Shown: positions 1 to 5,972 of the stretch, piece after piece
How positions within the stretch are numbered: the first letter of the stretch is position 1
Layout: each line of letters starts with the position of its first letter
Assembly (NCBI GenBank): GCA_947372405.1
Contig: CANBTO010000322.1
Span: 1-6,173, forward strand
Source: Verrucomicrobiaceae bacterium
Lineage (GTDB): Bacteria > Verrucomicrobiota > Verrucomicrobiae > Verrucomicrobiales > Akkermansiaceae
Reading direction: 5' to 3'
DNA length: 6,173 bases
Notes under the pieces: generated by a model
Databases searched by the model: none
What the model was told of the DNA's origin: nothing
Seen by the model: only the letters and a program-made list of their open reading frames with translations
Program-made: the position numbers and the translations under genes

Positions 1-695
1 GGGCGCACGCCCACACTGAGGTCGCGGATTTTGTTGCCCTCCTGCGTGTCCACCACCGAAACGCTGCGCGCGCCCCAGTTCGTCACGTACAAGTGGCGCT
101 TGTCCGCGCCGAACAGGCAACTGTGCGGAAACGGCCCCACATCGATCGTCTGCTCCACCGCCAGCGACTTCGGGTTGAGCACCCACAGCTCGTGGTTCGC
201 CTCGTTGCAAACATAGAGCCTGCCGTTCTCAGGATGTACCGCGATGCCCGAGACAAAGGCCGGCGTACTCTTCTTTGCGACCTTGACTGCCGGCAGCGGC
301 GTGAGTGTGCCGTGGTCATACTTGAAAACATGCATTTCTCCCGAAGCTCCGCCGCTCACAAAGAGGCGTTTGCCTTCGCGATCAAAGACCATGCCACTCC
401 ACGTGTGCGGCAGCGGGAAAAACTGCGTCTGCTTGTGGCTCGCGATATCGAGAACCGCCACGCCCGGATGGTTGTAACCCGCGCACACCGCTACCGCCAC
501 CTTGCCATCGGGCGCGGTCAGCATCCTGAGCGGCATGTCGCCCGGCAACGCCGTGTGCTCACCCGCAGGCGAAATACGCCAGCCATTGAACATCATGCCA
601 GCGCCGGGAAGTTGTTCGGCCGACGGCACGCTGATCGACGGCGGCTCAGCCAGCGCGACGGAGGCAAGGCAGGACATGGCGAGCAATCGAATCAT
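1..695 (-). CDS. Secreted YncE-like (YVTN-type) beta-propeller protein, N-terminal part; gene runs off the left edge
   Basis: Translating from the ATG at 693-695 gives 231 complete codons with no stop before the window edge, so only the N-terminus is present. Residues 1-16 (MIRLLAMSCLASVALA) form a signal peptide with a plausible cleavage site before EPP, so the product is probably exported to the periplasm. From about residue 50 there are beta-propeller blades of the YncE/YVTN kind: RLFVSGG near 110-116, GRLYVCNEANHELWVLNP near 158-175, and HLYVTNWGARSVSVVD near 201-216. The segment around 33-60 (NGWRISPAGEHTAL, then a GD..L motif) resembles the start of proteins annotated as bifunctional YncE family/alkaline phosphatase family. 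The phosphatase half would lie outside the window and is inferred. A GTG two codons upstream is an alternative start. No clear ribosome binding site is visible. The gene is separated from the sugar cluster and is probably unrelated to it. The propeller assignment is firm; the fusion and the function are not. Confidence 0.85.
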   Translation of the reverse strand, partial: MIRLLAMSCLASVALAEPPSISVPSAEQLPGAGMMFNGWRISPAGEHTALPGDMPLRMLTAPDGKVAVAVCAGYNHPGVAVLDIASHKQTQFFPLPHTWSGMVFDREGKRLFVSGGASGEMHVFKYDHGTLTPLPAVKVAKKSTPAFVSGIAVHPENGRLYVCNEANHELWVLNPKSLAVEQTIDVGPFPHSCLFGADKRHLYVTNWGARSVSVVDTQEGNKIRDLSVGVR

Positions 696-917
696 GCCCA
701 CAGGTTTCGGCGTTGCGCCGGGACTGTCAATGGGCAAGGCGAGGGGGGAGGCTGCGCGGATGGTTTTATTACCGCAGGTTCCGGAGTTACGCCGGGTTGC
801 TGGTCAGAAAAGCTGCGGGATCCAAAACAGACAGCGATTCATCTCGGTTGGTCTTGTGCGGGTGTGATCTCAGACGAGAATTTTTAGACACCTTAATCTT
901 GGTGGCAAACCACAACG

Positions 918-1190
918 TCAGGAGATGGGTTTCCCTCGCGACTTTCTCAGGACCCTCCAAAGACAACGACCGATCAGGAGAACAACAAATGAAGGAATGA
1001 ATCCATATAGGAATCCAAACAGGGATATAATCGGAATTCCGACGCAGAGGATTTCCGGGGTATTGTCTCCAGACGGGTTGATGAAGACCGATATCACGAA
1101 CGCAACTACTACCAAAATCCCGATAACAAATGACCACGTTGCGCAAATCTTATAGTCGCTTCGGTTCAAAATGTGTTGGTTTGGCTCCAT
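918..1190 (-). CDS. Small hypothetical membrane protein (90 aa, two or three hydrophobic segments)
   Basis: I do not recognise this protein. It begins at the ATG at 1188-1190 and ends at a TGA. Residues 1-17 are polar, 19-38 form a clear transmembrane helix (WSFVIGILVVVAFVISVFI), 39-46 are a short polar loop (NPSGDNTP), and 47-78 are a long hydrophobic stretch that could be one long helix or a hairpin broken at GFIPS. The tail (RVLRKSRGKPIS) is strongly basic, which suggests a cytoplasmic C-terminus. GC is about 46% by hand count, well below the surrounding genes, and the flanking DNA up to about 1310 is also AT-richer, so the patch may be of foreign or relaxed origin. No Shine-Dalgarno sequence precedes the start. 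It lies 298 nt beyond the aldehyde dehydrogenase on the same strand, but the palindromes between them argue against co-transcription. The membrane-protein pattern makes a chance open frame unlikely, although expression is unproven. Confidence 0.6.
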   Translation of the reverse strand: MEPNQHILNRSDYKICATWSFVIGILVVVAFVISVFINPSGDNTPEILCVGIPIISLFGFLYGFIPSFVVLLIGRCLWRVLRKSRGKPIS

Positions 1191-1248
1191 TTGGTGTATC
1201 TGCCGAAGAATCTTTATTCGTAAAATCTCCAGTAGTGATTTCTGGACG

Positions 1249-1279
1249 ATGAATTCGTGATGGGCTTACCAGAATTCAT
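1249..1279. repeat. Short inverted repeat (8-bp arms)
   Basis: ATGAATTC at 1249-1256 is mirrored by GAATTCAT at 1272-1279, with a 15-nt spacer. It lies 59-89 bp upstream of the small membrane gene start, where an operator could sit. The arms are short, AT-rich and contain the self-palindrome GAATTC, so chance is a reasonable explanation. Confidence 0.3.
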
Positions 1280-1422
1280 GGGTTTCACAAGGATGTTAGG
1301 GTTCGTGTGTCTGTCAGCTCTGCGGTTGGTCCAGCCAATGGCCCGTGGGTTTTTGTTGCGGCGGGACGCGGCAGCCACTTGAGAGGAAAGCGGAGGGTTG
1401 TGGGTGAGCTTGTGGGATGGTG

Positions 1423-1466
1423 CGGGACAGGTTGTCCCGGCCACGGACTGGAACAGGTTGTTCCAG
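1423..1466. repeat. Pair of adjacent, covarying palindromes (26-bp period), possible REP-like element or 3'-end hairpins
   Basis: The first palindrome (1423-1439) is CGGGACA-GGT-TGTCCCG, a 7-bp stem. The second (1448-1466) is CTGGAACA-GGT-TGTTCCAG, an 8-bp stem. Each is followed by (G/A)GCCAC. In the 21-bp core (1424-1444 against 1450-1470) 18 positions match. Differences inside the palindromes are paired: one G-C becomes A-T and one C-G becomes T-A, so both stems are preserved. On the minus strand the hairpins begin about 22 nt after the aldehyde dehydrogenase stop codon. No T-tract follows either hairpin, so a classical intrinsic terminator is not supported. Transcript-end protection, a REP-type repeat or a protein-binding palindrome are possible roles. 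Confidence 0.7.
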
Positions 1467-1488
1467 CCACAAGGATCAGCCACGCTTC

Positions 1489-3042
1489 TCACTCCATGCG
1501 CCGGATGCCGAGGGGGTTGGCGTCCTGGAGTTCCGCGGGGAGGGCGGCGTCCGGGAAGCTTTGCCATGCGACGGGACGGCAGTAGCGGAAGATGGCCATG
1601 GTGCCGACTGAAGTGCTGCGGCCGTCCGAAGTCGATGGATAAGGCCCGCCGTGGACCATGCTGTTGCAGACTTCGACACCGGTGGGGTAGCCGTTGAATA
1701 TGAGACGACCGGCGCGGTTTTGGAGGGCGCTCACAAGGTTGGTGTGGGCGGCGAGTTCGTCGTTCGTGCCATGGATGCTGGCGGTGAGCTGGCCTTCGAG
1801 ATGCGGGATGGCGGCTTCGATTTCCGTTAGGCTGCCGCGCACGATCAAGGTGGCGGGACCGAACATTTCGCCCTGCAGGGTTTCGGACTTGAGAAAGTCG
1901 CTGATGGAGACGGTGAAGACGGCGGGCGCACCTTGGCCGGGGCCGGCTTCGTTGGCGGAGCGCGCGAGGGTGGAAACTCCGTCTGCTGCGGCAAACGCGC
2001 CGGTGGCGTCGGCGAAGGCCTTGCAGATGCCGGCGTTGAGCATCATGCCGGGAGTGCCGGCTTCGACGAGCGACTTGAGTTTTGTTAGGAAAACATCACC
2101 TGCGTCCGCGGGAAGAAAGACCAGGCCGGGATTGGTGCAGAACTGGCCGACGCCGAGGGTGAGCGAGCCGTAAAACGCTTCCGCCAAAGCTTCCTCGCCA
2201 CGTGCGAGAGCGCCGGGCAGGATGACGACCGGGTTGACGGAACTCATTTCGGCATAAACCGGGATCGGCTGCTTGCGCTTGGAAGCGGTGTCCATCAGGG
2301 CGGTGCCAGCGGCGCGGGATCCGGTGAAACCGACGGCCTGGATGACAGGGTGTTTCACGACCGCCTGGCCGACCTTGCGTCCGCCGCCGTAGAGTACGGA
2401 GAACACGCCTTCCGGCATGCCGGAGGCCTGTGCGGCACGCATCACCGCGGAAGCCACGATTTCAGCGACGCCGGGGTGCGACGAATGCGCGACCACCACC
2501 ACCGGACAACCGGCGGCGAGGGCGGATGCGGAATCACCACCGGCCACGGAGAAGGCGAGCGGGAAATTGCTGGCGCAGAAAACCGCGACGGGTCCGAGCG
2601 GACGCAGCATCGAGCGGAGATCGACCTTGGGAATCGGCTTTCGGTCAGGATCGGCGCGTTCGATGCGGGCGTCCAGCCATGAGCCTTCCTCGATGAGGTT
2701 GGCGAACATGCGGAGTTGGCCGGTAGTGCGGGCGGTTTCTCCGCGCAGGCGGGGTTCGGGCAGGGCGGATTCAAGCTGACCGCGGGCGACGATGTCCTCC
2801 ACCGAGCCTTCGATCTCGGTGGCGATGGCGCGCAGGAAACCGGCGCGGGTTTTTCCTGATAGATGGGAATAAACCGGGAAGGCCGCCGAGGCGAGGGCCA
2901 TGGCGCGCTCCACTTCCTCCGGCGTGGCCGCGAGGTAGGCGGGCTCTAGGATGGTGCCGGTGCCGGGTTGGACGCCGTGTCCGCAGACCTCCGTGCCGGA
3001 GGAGCGTGAATAACCGATGAACGAGGTGCCGAGGAGTTGCAT
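1489..3042 (-). CDS. NADP-dependent aldehyde dehydrogenase, alpha-ketoglutaric-semialdehyde dehydrogenase type (517 aa)
   Basis: This is an aldehyde dehydrogenase of the group that oxidises 2,5-dioxopentanoate (alpha-ketoglutaric semialdehyde) to 2-oxoglutarate at the end of oxidative pentose, sugar-acid or hydroxyproline breakdown; other short aldehydes are possible substrates. With the ATG at 3040-3042 the N-terminus (MQLLGTSFIG) matches the family pattern. An upstream in-frame GTG at 3085-3087 would add 15 polar residues and lies inside a repeat, so it is disfavoured. Visible catalytic features are Asn159 (CASNFPLAFSVAGGD), Glu265 (VYAEMSSVNPV), nucleophile Cys302 (GQFCTNPG) and Glu392 (GEMFGP), with the GSRAAG nucleotide-binding turn at 241-246. 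Length is normal. One oddity is V184 in PVVVVAH, where relatives have PVVVKAH; this lysine normally contacts the cofactor. The gene is the last of the sugar cluster, 150 nt after the lyase gene. The family is certain; the exact substrate is inferred. Confidence 0.93.
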   Translation of the reverse strand: MQLLGTSFIGYSRSSGTEVCGHGVQPGTGTILEPAYLAATPEEVERAMALASAAFPVYSHLSGKTRAGFLRAIATEIEGSVEDIVARGQLESALPEPRLRGETARTTGQLRMFANLIEEGSWLDARIERADPDRKPIPKVDLRSMLRPLGPVAVFCASNFPLAFSVAGGDSASALAAGCPVVVVAHSSHPGVAEIVASAVMRAAQASGMPEGVFSVLYGGGRKVGQAVVKHPVIQAVGFTGSRAAGTALMDTASKRKQPIPVYAEMSSVNPVVILPGALARGEEALAEAFYGSLTLGVGQFCTNPGLVFLPADAGDVFLTKLKSLVEAGTPGMMLNAGICKAFADATGAFAAADGVSTLARSANEAGPGQGAPAVFTVSISDFLKSETLQGEMFGPATLIVRGSLTEIEAAIPHLEGQLTASIHGTNDELAAHTNLVSALQNRAGRLIFNGYPTGVEVCNSMVHGGPYPSTSDGRSTSVGTMAIFRYCRPVAWQSFPDAALPAELQDANPLGIRRME

Positions 3043-3082
3043 GATGGGAGTGGAGTCAGTTGGAGAAGCGGAAGATTGATTT

Positions 3083-3179
3083 ACCACGGATTACACGGAT
3101 GGCACGGATTAAGATGGGAGATATGGAGAAGATCACACGCAATCAAGCGGGTGGTCATCAAATCCGTGCAATCCGTGGT
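3083..3179. repeat. Long inverted repeat built of 9-bp CACGGATNN units between lyase and aldehyde dehydrogenase genes
   Basis: The left arm (3083-3100, ACCACGGATTACACGGAT) is complementary at 17 of 18 positions to the right arm (3162-3179, ATCCGTGCAATCCGTGGT), with a 61-nt spacer. The left side contains three CACGGAT words at 3085, 3094 and 3103, a strict 9-bp period; the right side has two ATCCGTG words at 3162 and 3171. The right arm can therefore also pair one unit further in (15 of 16 positions with 3094-3109). It sits in the 150-nt gap inside the cluster. From memory, similar ATCCGTG-type repeats are scattered between genes in several environmental phyla including Verrucomicrobia. It might be a mobile-repeat relic, a stabilising hairpin or an attenuating structure; no T-tract marks it as an intrinsic terminator. 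Confidence 0.75.
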
Positions 3180-3192
3180 TTGATAAACCGAT

Positions 3193-4098
3193 TTACAGTG
3201 CCGGCGCGGTGGCGAGGGCTTTTTCGATGATGGCGGTGGCTTCGGCGAGCTCGGCGCCGACGAGTTCGAGACGCGGCGGACGGACGCGGTTGTTGCCGAA
3301 TTTGCCGCCGGTGGCGAGGTTCTGCTGAAGTTTGATGAGTTGCACGAACTTGACGACGGTGTCCATGCGCAGCAGCGGCAGCATCCAGAGATAGATCGGC
3401 ATGGCTTCCTTGATGCGGCCGGTGGTGCCGAGTTCGAAGAGTTTCACGTTGTAGGCCGGGAAGGCGTCGCCCACGCCGGTGATCCAGAATTCCACGCCCA
3501 TGGCGAAGCCTTCGAGCGCGCAGTCGTCCACGCCCATGCCCAGCACCAGCCGGTCGCCCGCCACTTCACGGATGGCGGCGATGCGCCGTGCGTCGGTGGA
3601 GGACTCCTTGACCGCCTCGGCGTTGGGAAGTTCGTCGGCGAGTTCCTTCAACTGCGCGGGCGTGAAGTCGGTCTTGTAGGCGACCGGGTTGTTGTAAATG
3701 ACGCAGGGCAGGTCGGTGGCACCGATGACCGCCTTCATGTGGGCCTTCATCTCGCGCCAGTCGGACGAGTAAAGGTAGGGCGGCAGCACCATCAGGCCGC
3801 GGCAGCCATTGTCCTTGGCGGCTTTCGCGAGATCGACGGCTTCCTTGGTGGTCAGCGCGGCGATGCCCGGAACGATCGGGGTGTTAGGAACGGCTGCGAC
3901 GTAGGTTTTCTGCAGCGCGACTTTTTCCTCAAAGGATAGTGTGGCACCTTCACCGAGCGAGCCGTGCACGATGATGGCGGAGCAACCGTTCTCGATCAGC
4001 CATTTTGCGTGGTCGGCCATGATGCCATGGTCGAGGGTGAGGTCTTCGTTGAACTGTGTCAGTGTGGCGGGCATGACGCCCTTCCATTCGATACTCAT
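3193..4098 (-). CDS. DHDPS/N-acetylneuraminate lyase superfamily aldolase or dehydratase (301 aa)
   Basis: This is a class I, Schiff-base TIM-barrel lyase of the dihydrodipicolinate synthase superfamily, acting in the cytoplasm. The start at 4096-4098 gives MSIEWKGVMPATLTQF, the normal family N-terminus. It overlaps the upstream lactonase stop by ATGA, indicating translational coupling. Family marks are GSLGEG at 46-51 (in place of the GTTGE of true dihydrodipicolinate synthase), Tyr135 in VIYNNPVAY, and the Schiff-base Lys164 in AVKESS. Length is typical (about 300 aa). The altered substrate loop and the neighbours argue against lysine biosynthesis. In this context it most likely acts on a 2-keto-3-deoxy sugar acid: either retro-aldol cleavage to pyruvate plus an aldehyde (as for 2-keto-3-deoxyfuconate), or dehydration to alpha-ketoglutaric semialdehyde (as for 2-keto-3-deoxyarabonate). 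The KGSADH-like partner favours the second. Pyrroline-4-hydroxy-2-carboxylate deaminases are close relatives and cannot be ruled out by sequence alone. Confidence 0.92.
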   Translation of the reverse strand: MSIEWKGVMPATLTQFNEDLTLDHGIMADHAKWLIENGCSAIIVHGSLGEGATLSFEEKVALQKTYVAAVPNTPIVPGIAALTTKEAVDLAKAAKDNGCRGLMVLPPYLYSSDWREMKAHMKAVIGATDLPCVIYNNPVAYKTDFTPAQLKELADELPNAEAVKESSTDARRIAAIREVAGDRLVLGMGVDDCALEGFAMGVEFWITGVGDAFPAYNVKLFELGTTGRIKEAMPIYLWMLPLLRMDTVVKFVQLIKLQQNLATGGKFGNNRVRPPRLELVGAELAEATAIIEKALATAPAL

Positions 4099-4955
4099 GA
4101 TGATGTTGTGTTTGATGTGGATGTGGTGAGCTGATAGATGCGCGCGGCGTTTCCTCCCCAGAAGGCGGCTTGTTCGTCCGCGCCGAGGGATTGGGTCAGG
4201 TCGGCGCAGAGTCGCGTCCATTCGGCATGGCTGGAGCGCAGCAGGCAGACCGGCCAGTCCGAGCCGAACATGACGCGTTGCGGGCCGAACGCGTCGTAAA
4301 CGGTTTCGAAGTAGGGGCGGAGCAGATCAAGGTCCCATGATTCACCGCGCACCTCGGTGAGCATGCCGGAAACCTTGCAGGAAACGTGTTCGCGTTTCGC
4401 CAGTTCGCGGATGCCGGCGGCCCACTCGGTATCGAAGTTTCCGGATACGATGCGCGGCTTGGCGAGGTGATCGACGACGAACGGCTGACCGGGATGCATG
4501 TCCACGAAGCGGATCGTCTGCGGCAGGTGCTTCCAGAAGATGAGGATGTCGTAGAGCAGTCCGTATTTTGCCAGGTTGCGGATGCCATCGTTGAAATCCG
4601 GGCGCAGAATGAAGTCGTCGTCAGGCTCGTCGTGCACGACATGGCGGACGCCCGCGAGCTTCGGGTGGGCGGCGATCTTCTCCAGCCACGGCTCTCCACC
4701 GTGCTCACAGAGGGGAACCCAGCCGACGACGGCCTTGATGCGCGGGTTGGCGTCCGCGATGCCTAACAGGAAATCGGTTTCCTCCACCATCTGCCGGGCC
4801 TGGACGGCGACACTGCCATCGATGCCGGATCCGGCCAGCACGGCATCGAGGTCGGCGGAGAGGAAGTCGCGGCGGATCACGGCGTGAGCTTCGGACATCC
4901 AGACGTAGTCCGTGTCGTTGATCGCCCAGAGGTGATGGTGGCTGTCGATTTTCAT
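4095..4955 (-). CDS. Amidohydrolase-2 family lactonase, L-fuconolactonase type (286 aa)
   Basis: This is a member of the COG3618 amidohydrolase group, cytoplasmic TIM-barrel enzymes that hydrolyse sugar lactones such as L-fucono-, L-galactono- or L-rhamnono-lactone to the acid. The N-terminus MKIDSHHHLW carries the metal-binding HxH motif (His6, His8). Further family marks are RRDFL at 28-32, the VVGWV strand at 76-80, VRHVVHDEPDDDF at 103-115, VVDHLAKP at 160-167, KVSGMLTEV at 194-202, and GSDWPV at 231-236 with the likely catalytic Asp233. Length is normal for the family. The gene starts 6 nt after the aldo/keto reductase stop and its own stop overlaps the lyase start, so it sits in the centre of a tightly coupled operon. 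No Shine-Dalgarno sequence precedes it. Placement directly after a sugar dehydrogenase fits hydrolysis of that enzyme's lactone product. The last ten residues (TTSTSNTTSS) are a non-conserved polar tail. Confidence 0.92.
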   Translation of the reverse strand: MKIDSHHHLWAINDTDYVWMSEAHAVIRRDFLSADLDAVLAGSGIDGSVAVQARQMVEETDFLLGIADANPRIKAVVGWVPLCEHGGEPWLEKIAAHPKLAGVRHVVHDEPDDDFILRPDFNDGIRNLAKYGLLYDILIFWKHLPQTIRFVDMHPGQPFVVDHLAKPRIVSGNFDTEWAAGIRELAKREHVSCKVSGMLTEVRGESWDLDLLRPYFETVYDAFGPQRVMFGSDWPVCLLRSSHAEWTRLCADLTQSLGADEQAAFWGGNAARIYQLTTSTSNTTSS

Positions 4956-4961
4956 GGAATG

Positions 4962-5939
4962 TCAGTTGCTTTCGTTTTCCTTGAGGCGGTCCACTCCGGC
5001 GTCGTAGTTCCACTGCTTGTCGGCGACGGGTTTGAGGATTGCGAGCACCGCGTCCGTTAGATTCGAATCCAGCGGCTCGGCGAACCATGCGAGGTTCCGT
5101 TCCAGCGAACTGGTGCGCGAAGTGCTGAACATCGTGGTTTGGAAAGGCGAGTTCTGGCAGGAGAACTGGAAGGCGATCTTGGCCAGCGAGGTTCCTTCGG
5201 CTTTGCAGAACGCGGCGGCTTCGGCGAAGAGCTTGCGATCCTCCGCGCTGGCGGGATGCCAATCGGCGATCGGGCCGCCGGTGAGCAGGCCGCTGGCGAA
5301 GGGCGATGCATTGATCATGCCGATGTTTTTCGCACGGCATGGTTCGACGAGTTCGCGACCGCGGGTGTCGTTGAGACAATAATGGTTGTGCGTGAGGATG
5401 GCGTCCACCGGCGCTTCGGCGACGACTCGTTTCCAGAGTTCCAGCGGATAGATACCGGCGCTGACAGCTCCGATGCGGCCTTCCTGCTTGAGTTTGACCA
5501 GCGCGGGAAATCCTTCGGCAAAGGCGCTTTCGGTTTTCGAAAAGCCCTGGTATTCGAAATCATGGAGGTGGACGATATCGACGTAATCGACGCCCAGACG
5601 CTGCATGCTCGCATCCAGACCGGCGCGGATGCGGGCCTCCGAATAGTTGAGTTCATCGGCTCCGTAGGCCCCTGGATCGGTATACTTGCCTGCCTTGGTG
5701 GAAAGGAAGTAGCGGTCTCGAGGGACGCCCTTGAGTGCCTTGCCGAGAACGGTTTCCGCAACGGTGCCGCCATAAGCGGGGGCGACGTCGAAGTAGTTGA
5801 TGCCGGCGTCGAGCGCGGTGTGGACTGCGCGGATGCCATCCTCTTCGTCGATGGCATGGAAGACACCGCCAAGTGCGGACGCGCCGAAACTCAAGGCCGA
5901 GACGTTCAGTCCGGTTTTTCCAAGTGGATTGGTTTTCAT
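4962..5939 (-). CDS. Aldo/keto reductase, L-galactose/L-fucose (D-threo-aldose) 1-dehydrogenase type (325 aa)
   Basis: This NAD(P)-dependent aldo/keto reductase probably oxidises an aldose at C1 to the lactone. Counting from MKTNPLGKTGL, the catalytic tetrad is visible as Asp51 and Tyr56 (NYFDVAPAYGGT), Lys82 (STKAGKY) and His126 (VDIVHLHDFEY). Several blocks resemble plant L-galactose dehydrogenase as I remember it: SFGASALGGVF near 17-27, LGVDYVDIVHLHD, a LTHNHY block near 182-187, MINASPFASGLLTGGP near 207-222, and DWHPAS near 225-230. The ATG at 5937-5939 is chosen; an adjacent GTG at 5940-5942 is equally possible. A purine-rich GGAGAAGG lies 16 nt upstream of the ATG, somewhat far for a strong ribosome binding site. 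The gene follows the symporter by 33 nt and precedes the lactonase by 6 nt. Family and sugar-dehydrogenase role are well supported; the choice among L-galactose, L-fucose and D-arabinose is open. Confidence 0.93.
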   Translation of the reverse strand: MKTNPLGKTGLNVSALSFGASALGGVFHAIDEEDGIRAVHTALDAGINYFDVAPAYGGTVAETVLGKALKGVPRDRYFLSTKAGKYTDPGAYGADELNYSEARIRAGLDASMQRLGVDYVDIVHLHDFEYQGFSKTESAFAEGFPALVKLKQEGRIGAVSAGIYPLELWKRVVAEAPVDAILTHNHYCLNDTRGRELVEPCRAKNIGMINASPFASGLLTGGPIADWHPASAEDRKLFAEAAAFCKAEGTSLAKIAFQFSCQNSPFQTTMFSTSRTSSLERNLAWFAEPLDSNLTDAVLAILKPVADKQWNYDAGVDRLKENESN

Positions 5940-5955
5940 CACAGTGTCTTTGTTG

Positions 5956-5963
5956 CCTTCTCC
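5956..5963 (-). promoter_or_regulatory. Possible distant ribosome binding site for the aldo/keto reductase
   Basis: GGAGAAGG on the minus strand lies 13 nt from the GTG and 16 nt from the ATG candidate starts. It is the only good anti-Shine-Dalgarno match before any gene start in the window, but the spacing is longer than ideal, so its use is uncertain. Confidence 0.3.
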
Positions 5964-5972
5964 ATACCCGCT

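Larger units (their letters stand above)
1191..1488. other. Non-coding gap between the aldehyde dehydrogenase and the small membrane protein
   Basis: No convincing gene lies here. Open frames on both strands that cross it have low-complexity, shadow-like translations. The part nearest the small membrane gene (1191-1310) is AT-rich, about 40-48%, and contains an 8-bp inverted repeat at 1249-1279. From about 1320 the GC content returns to about 65%, and 1423-1466 carries two related palindromes. I could not identify a convincing promoter for the small membrane gene. Confidence 0.6.

Noticed and set aside
702..730. TTGACA (minus strand, 725-730) as a -35 box for the YncE-like gene
   Set aside because: At 17-nt spacing the -10 hexamer would be AAACCT, a poor match, leaving only about 6 nt before the start codon.
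93..887. Long open frame on the plus strand (264 codons)
   Set aside because: Its translation is rich in Arg and His with no domain character, and it lies opposite the YncE-like gene, whose minus-strand translation has a signal peptide and propeller blades.
1423..1466. Rho-independent terminator after the aldehyde dehydrogenase
   Set aside because: The hairpins are good but neither is followed by a T-rich tract on either strand.
3043..3087. GTG start adding 15 residues to the aldehyde dehydrogenase
   Set aside because: The extension is polar, not family-like, and its start lies within the inverted repeat arm.
3083..3179. CRISPR array
   Set aside because: The repeated words are 7 bp at a 9-bp period with an inverted partner, without spacers of CRISPR size or cas genes.
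1489..4098. Hydroxyproline degradation pair (deaminase plus KGSADH)
   Set aside because: It fits these two genes alone, but the coupled lactonase, sugar dehydrogenase and absence of an epimerase or amino-acid oxidase favour a sugar route; kept only as an alternative.
4099..4221. N-terminal extension of the lyase to an upstream ATG at 4219-4221
   Set aside because: The extra 41 residues are Arg/His-rich, overlap the lactonase coding region, and precede the normal family start at 4098, which has an ATGA coupling.
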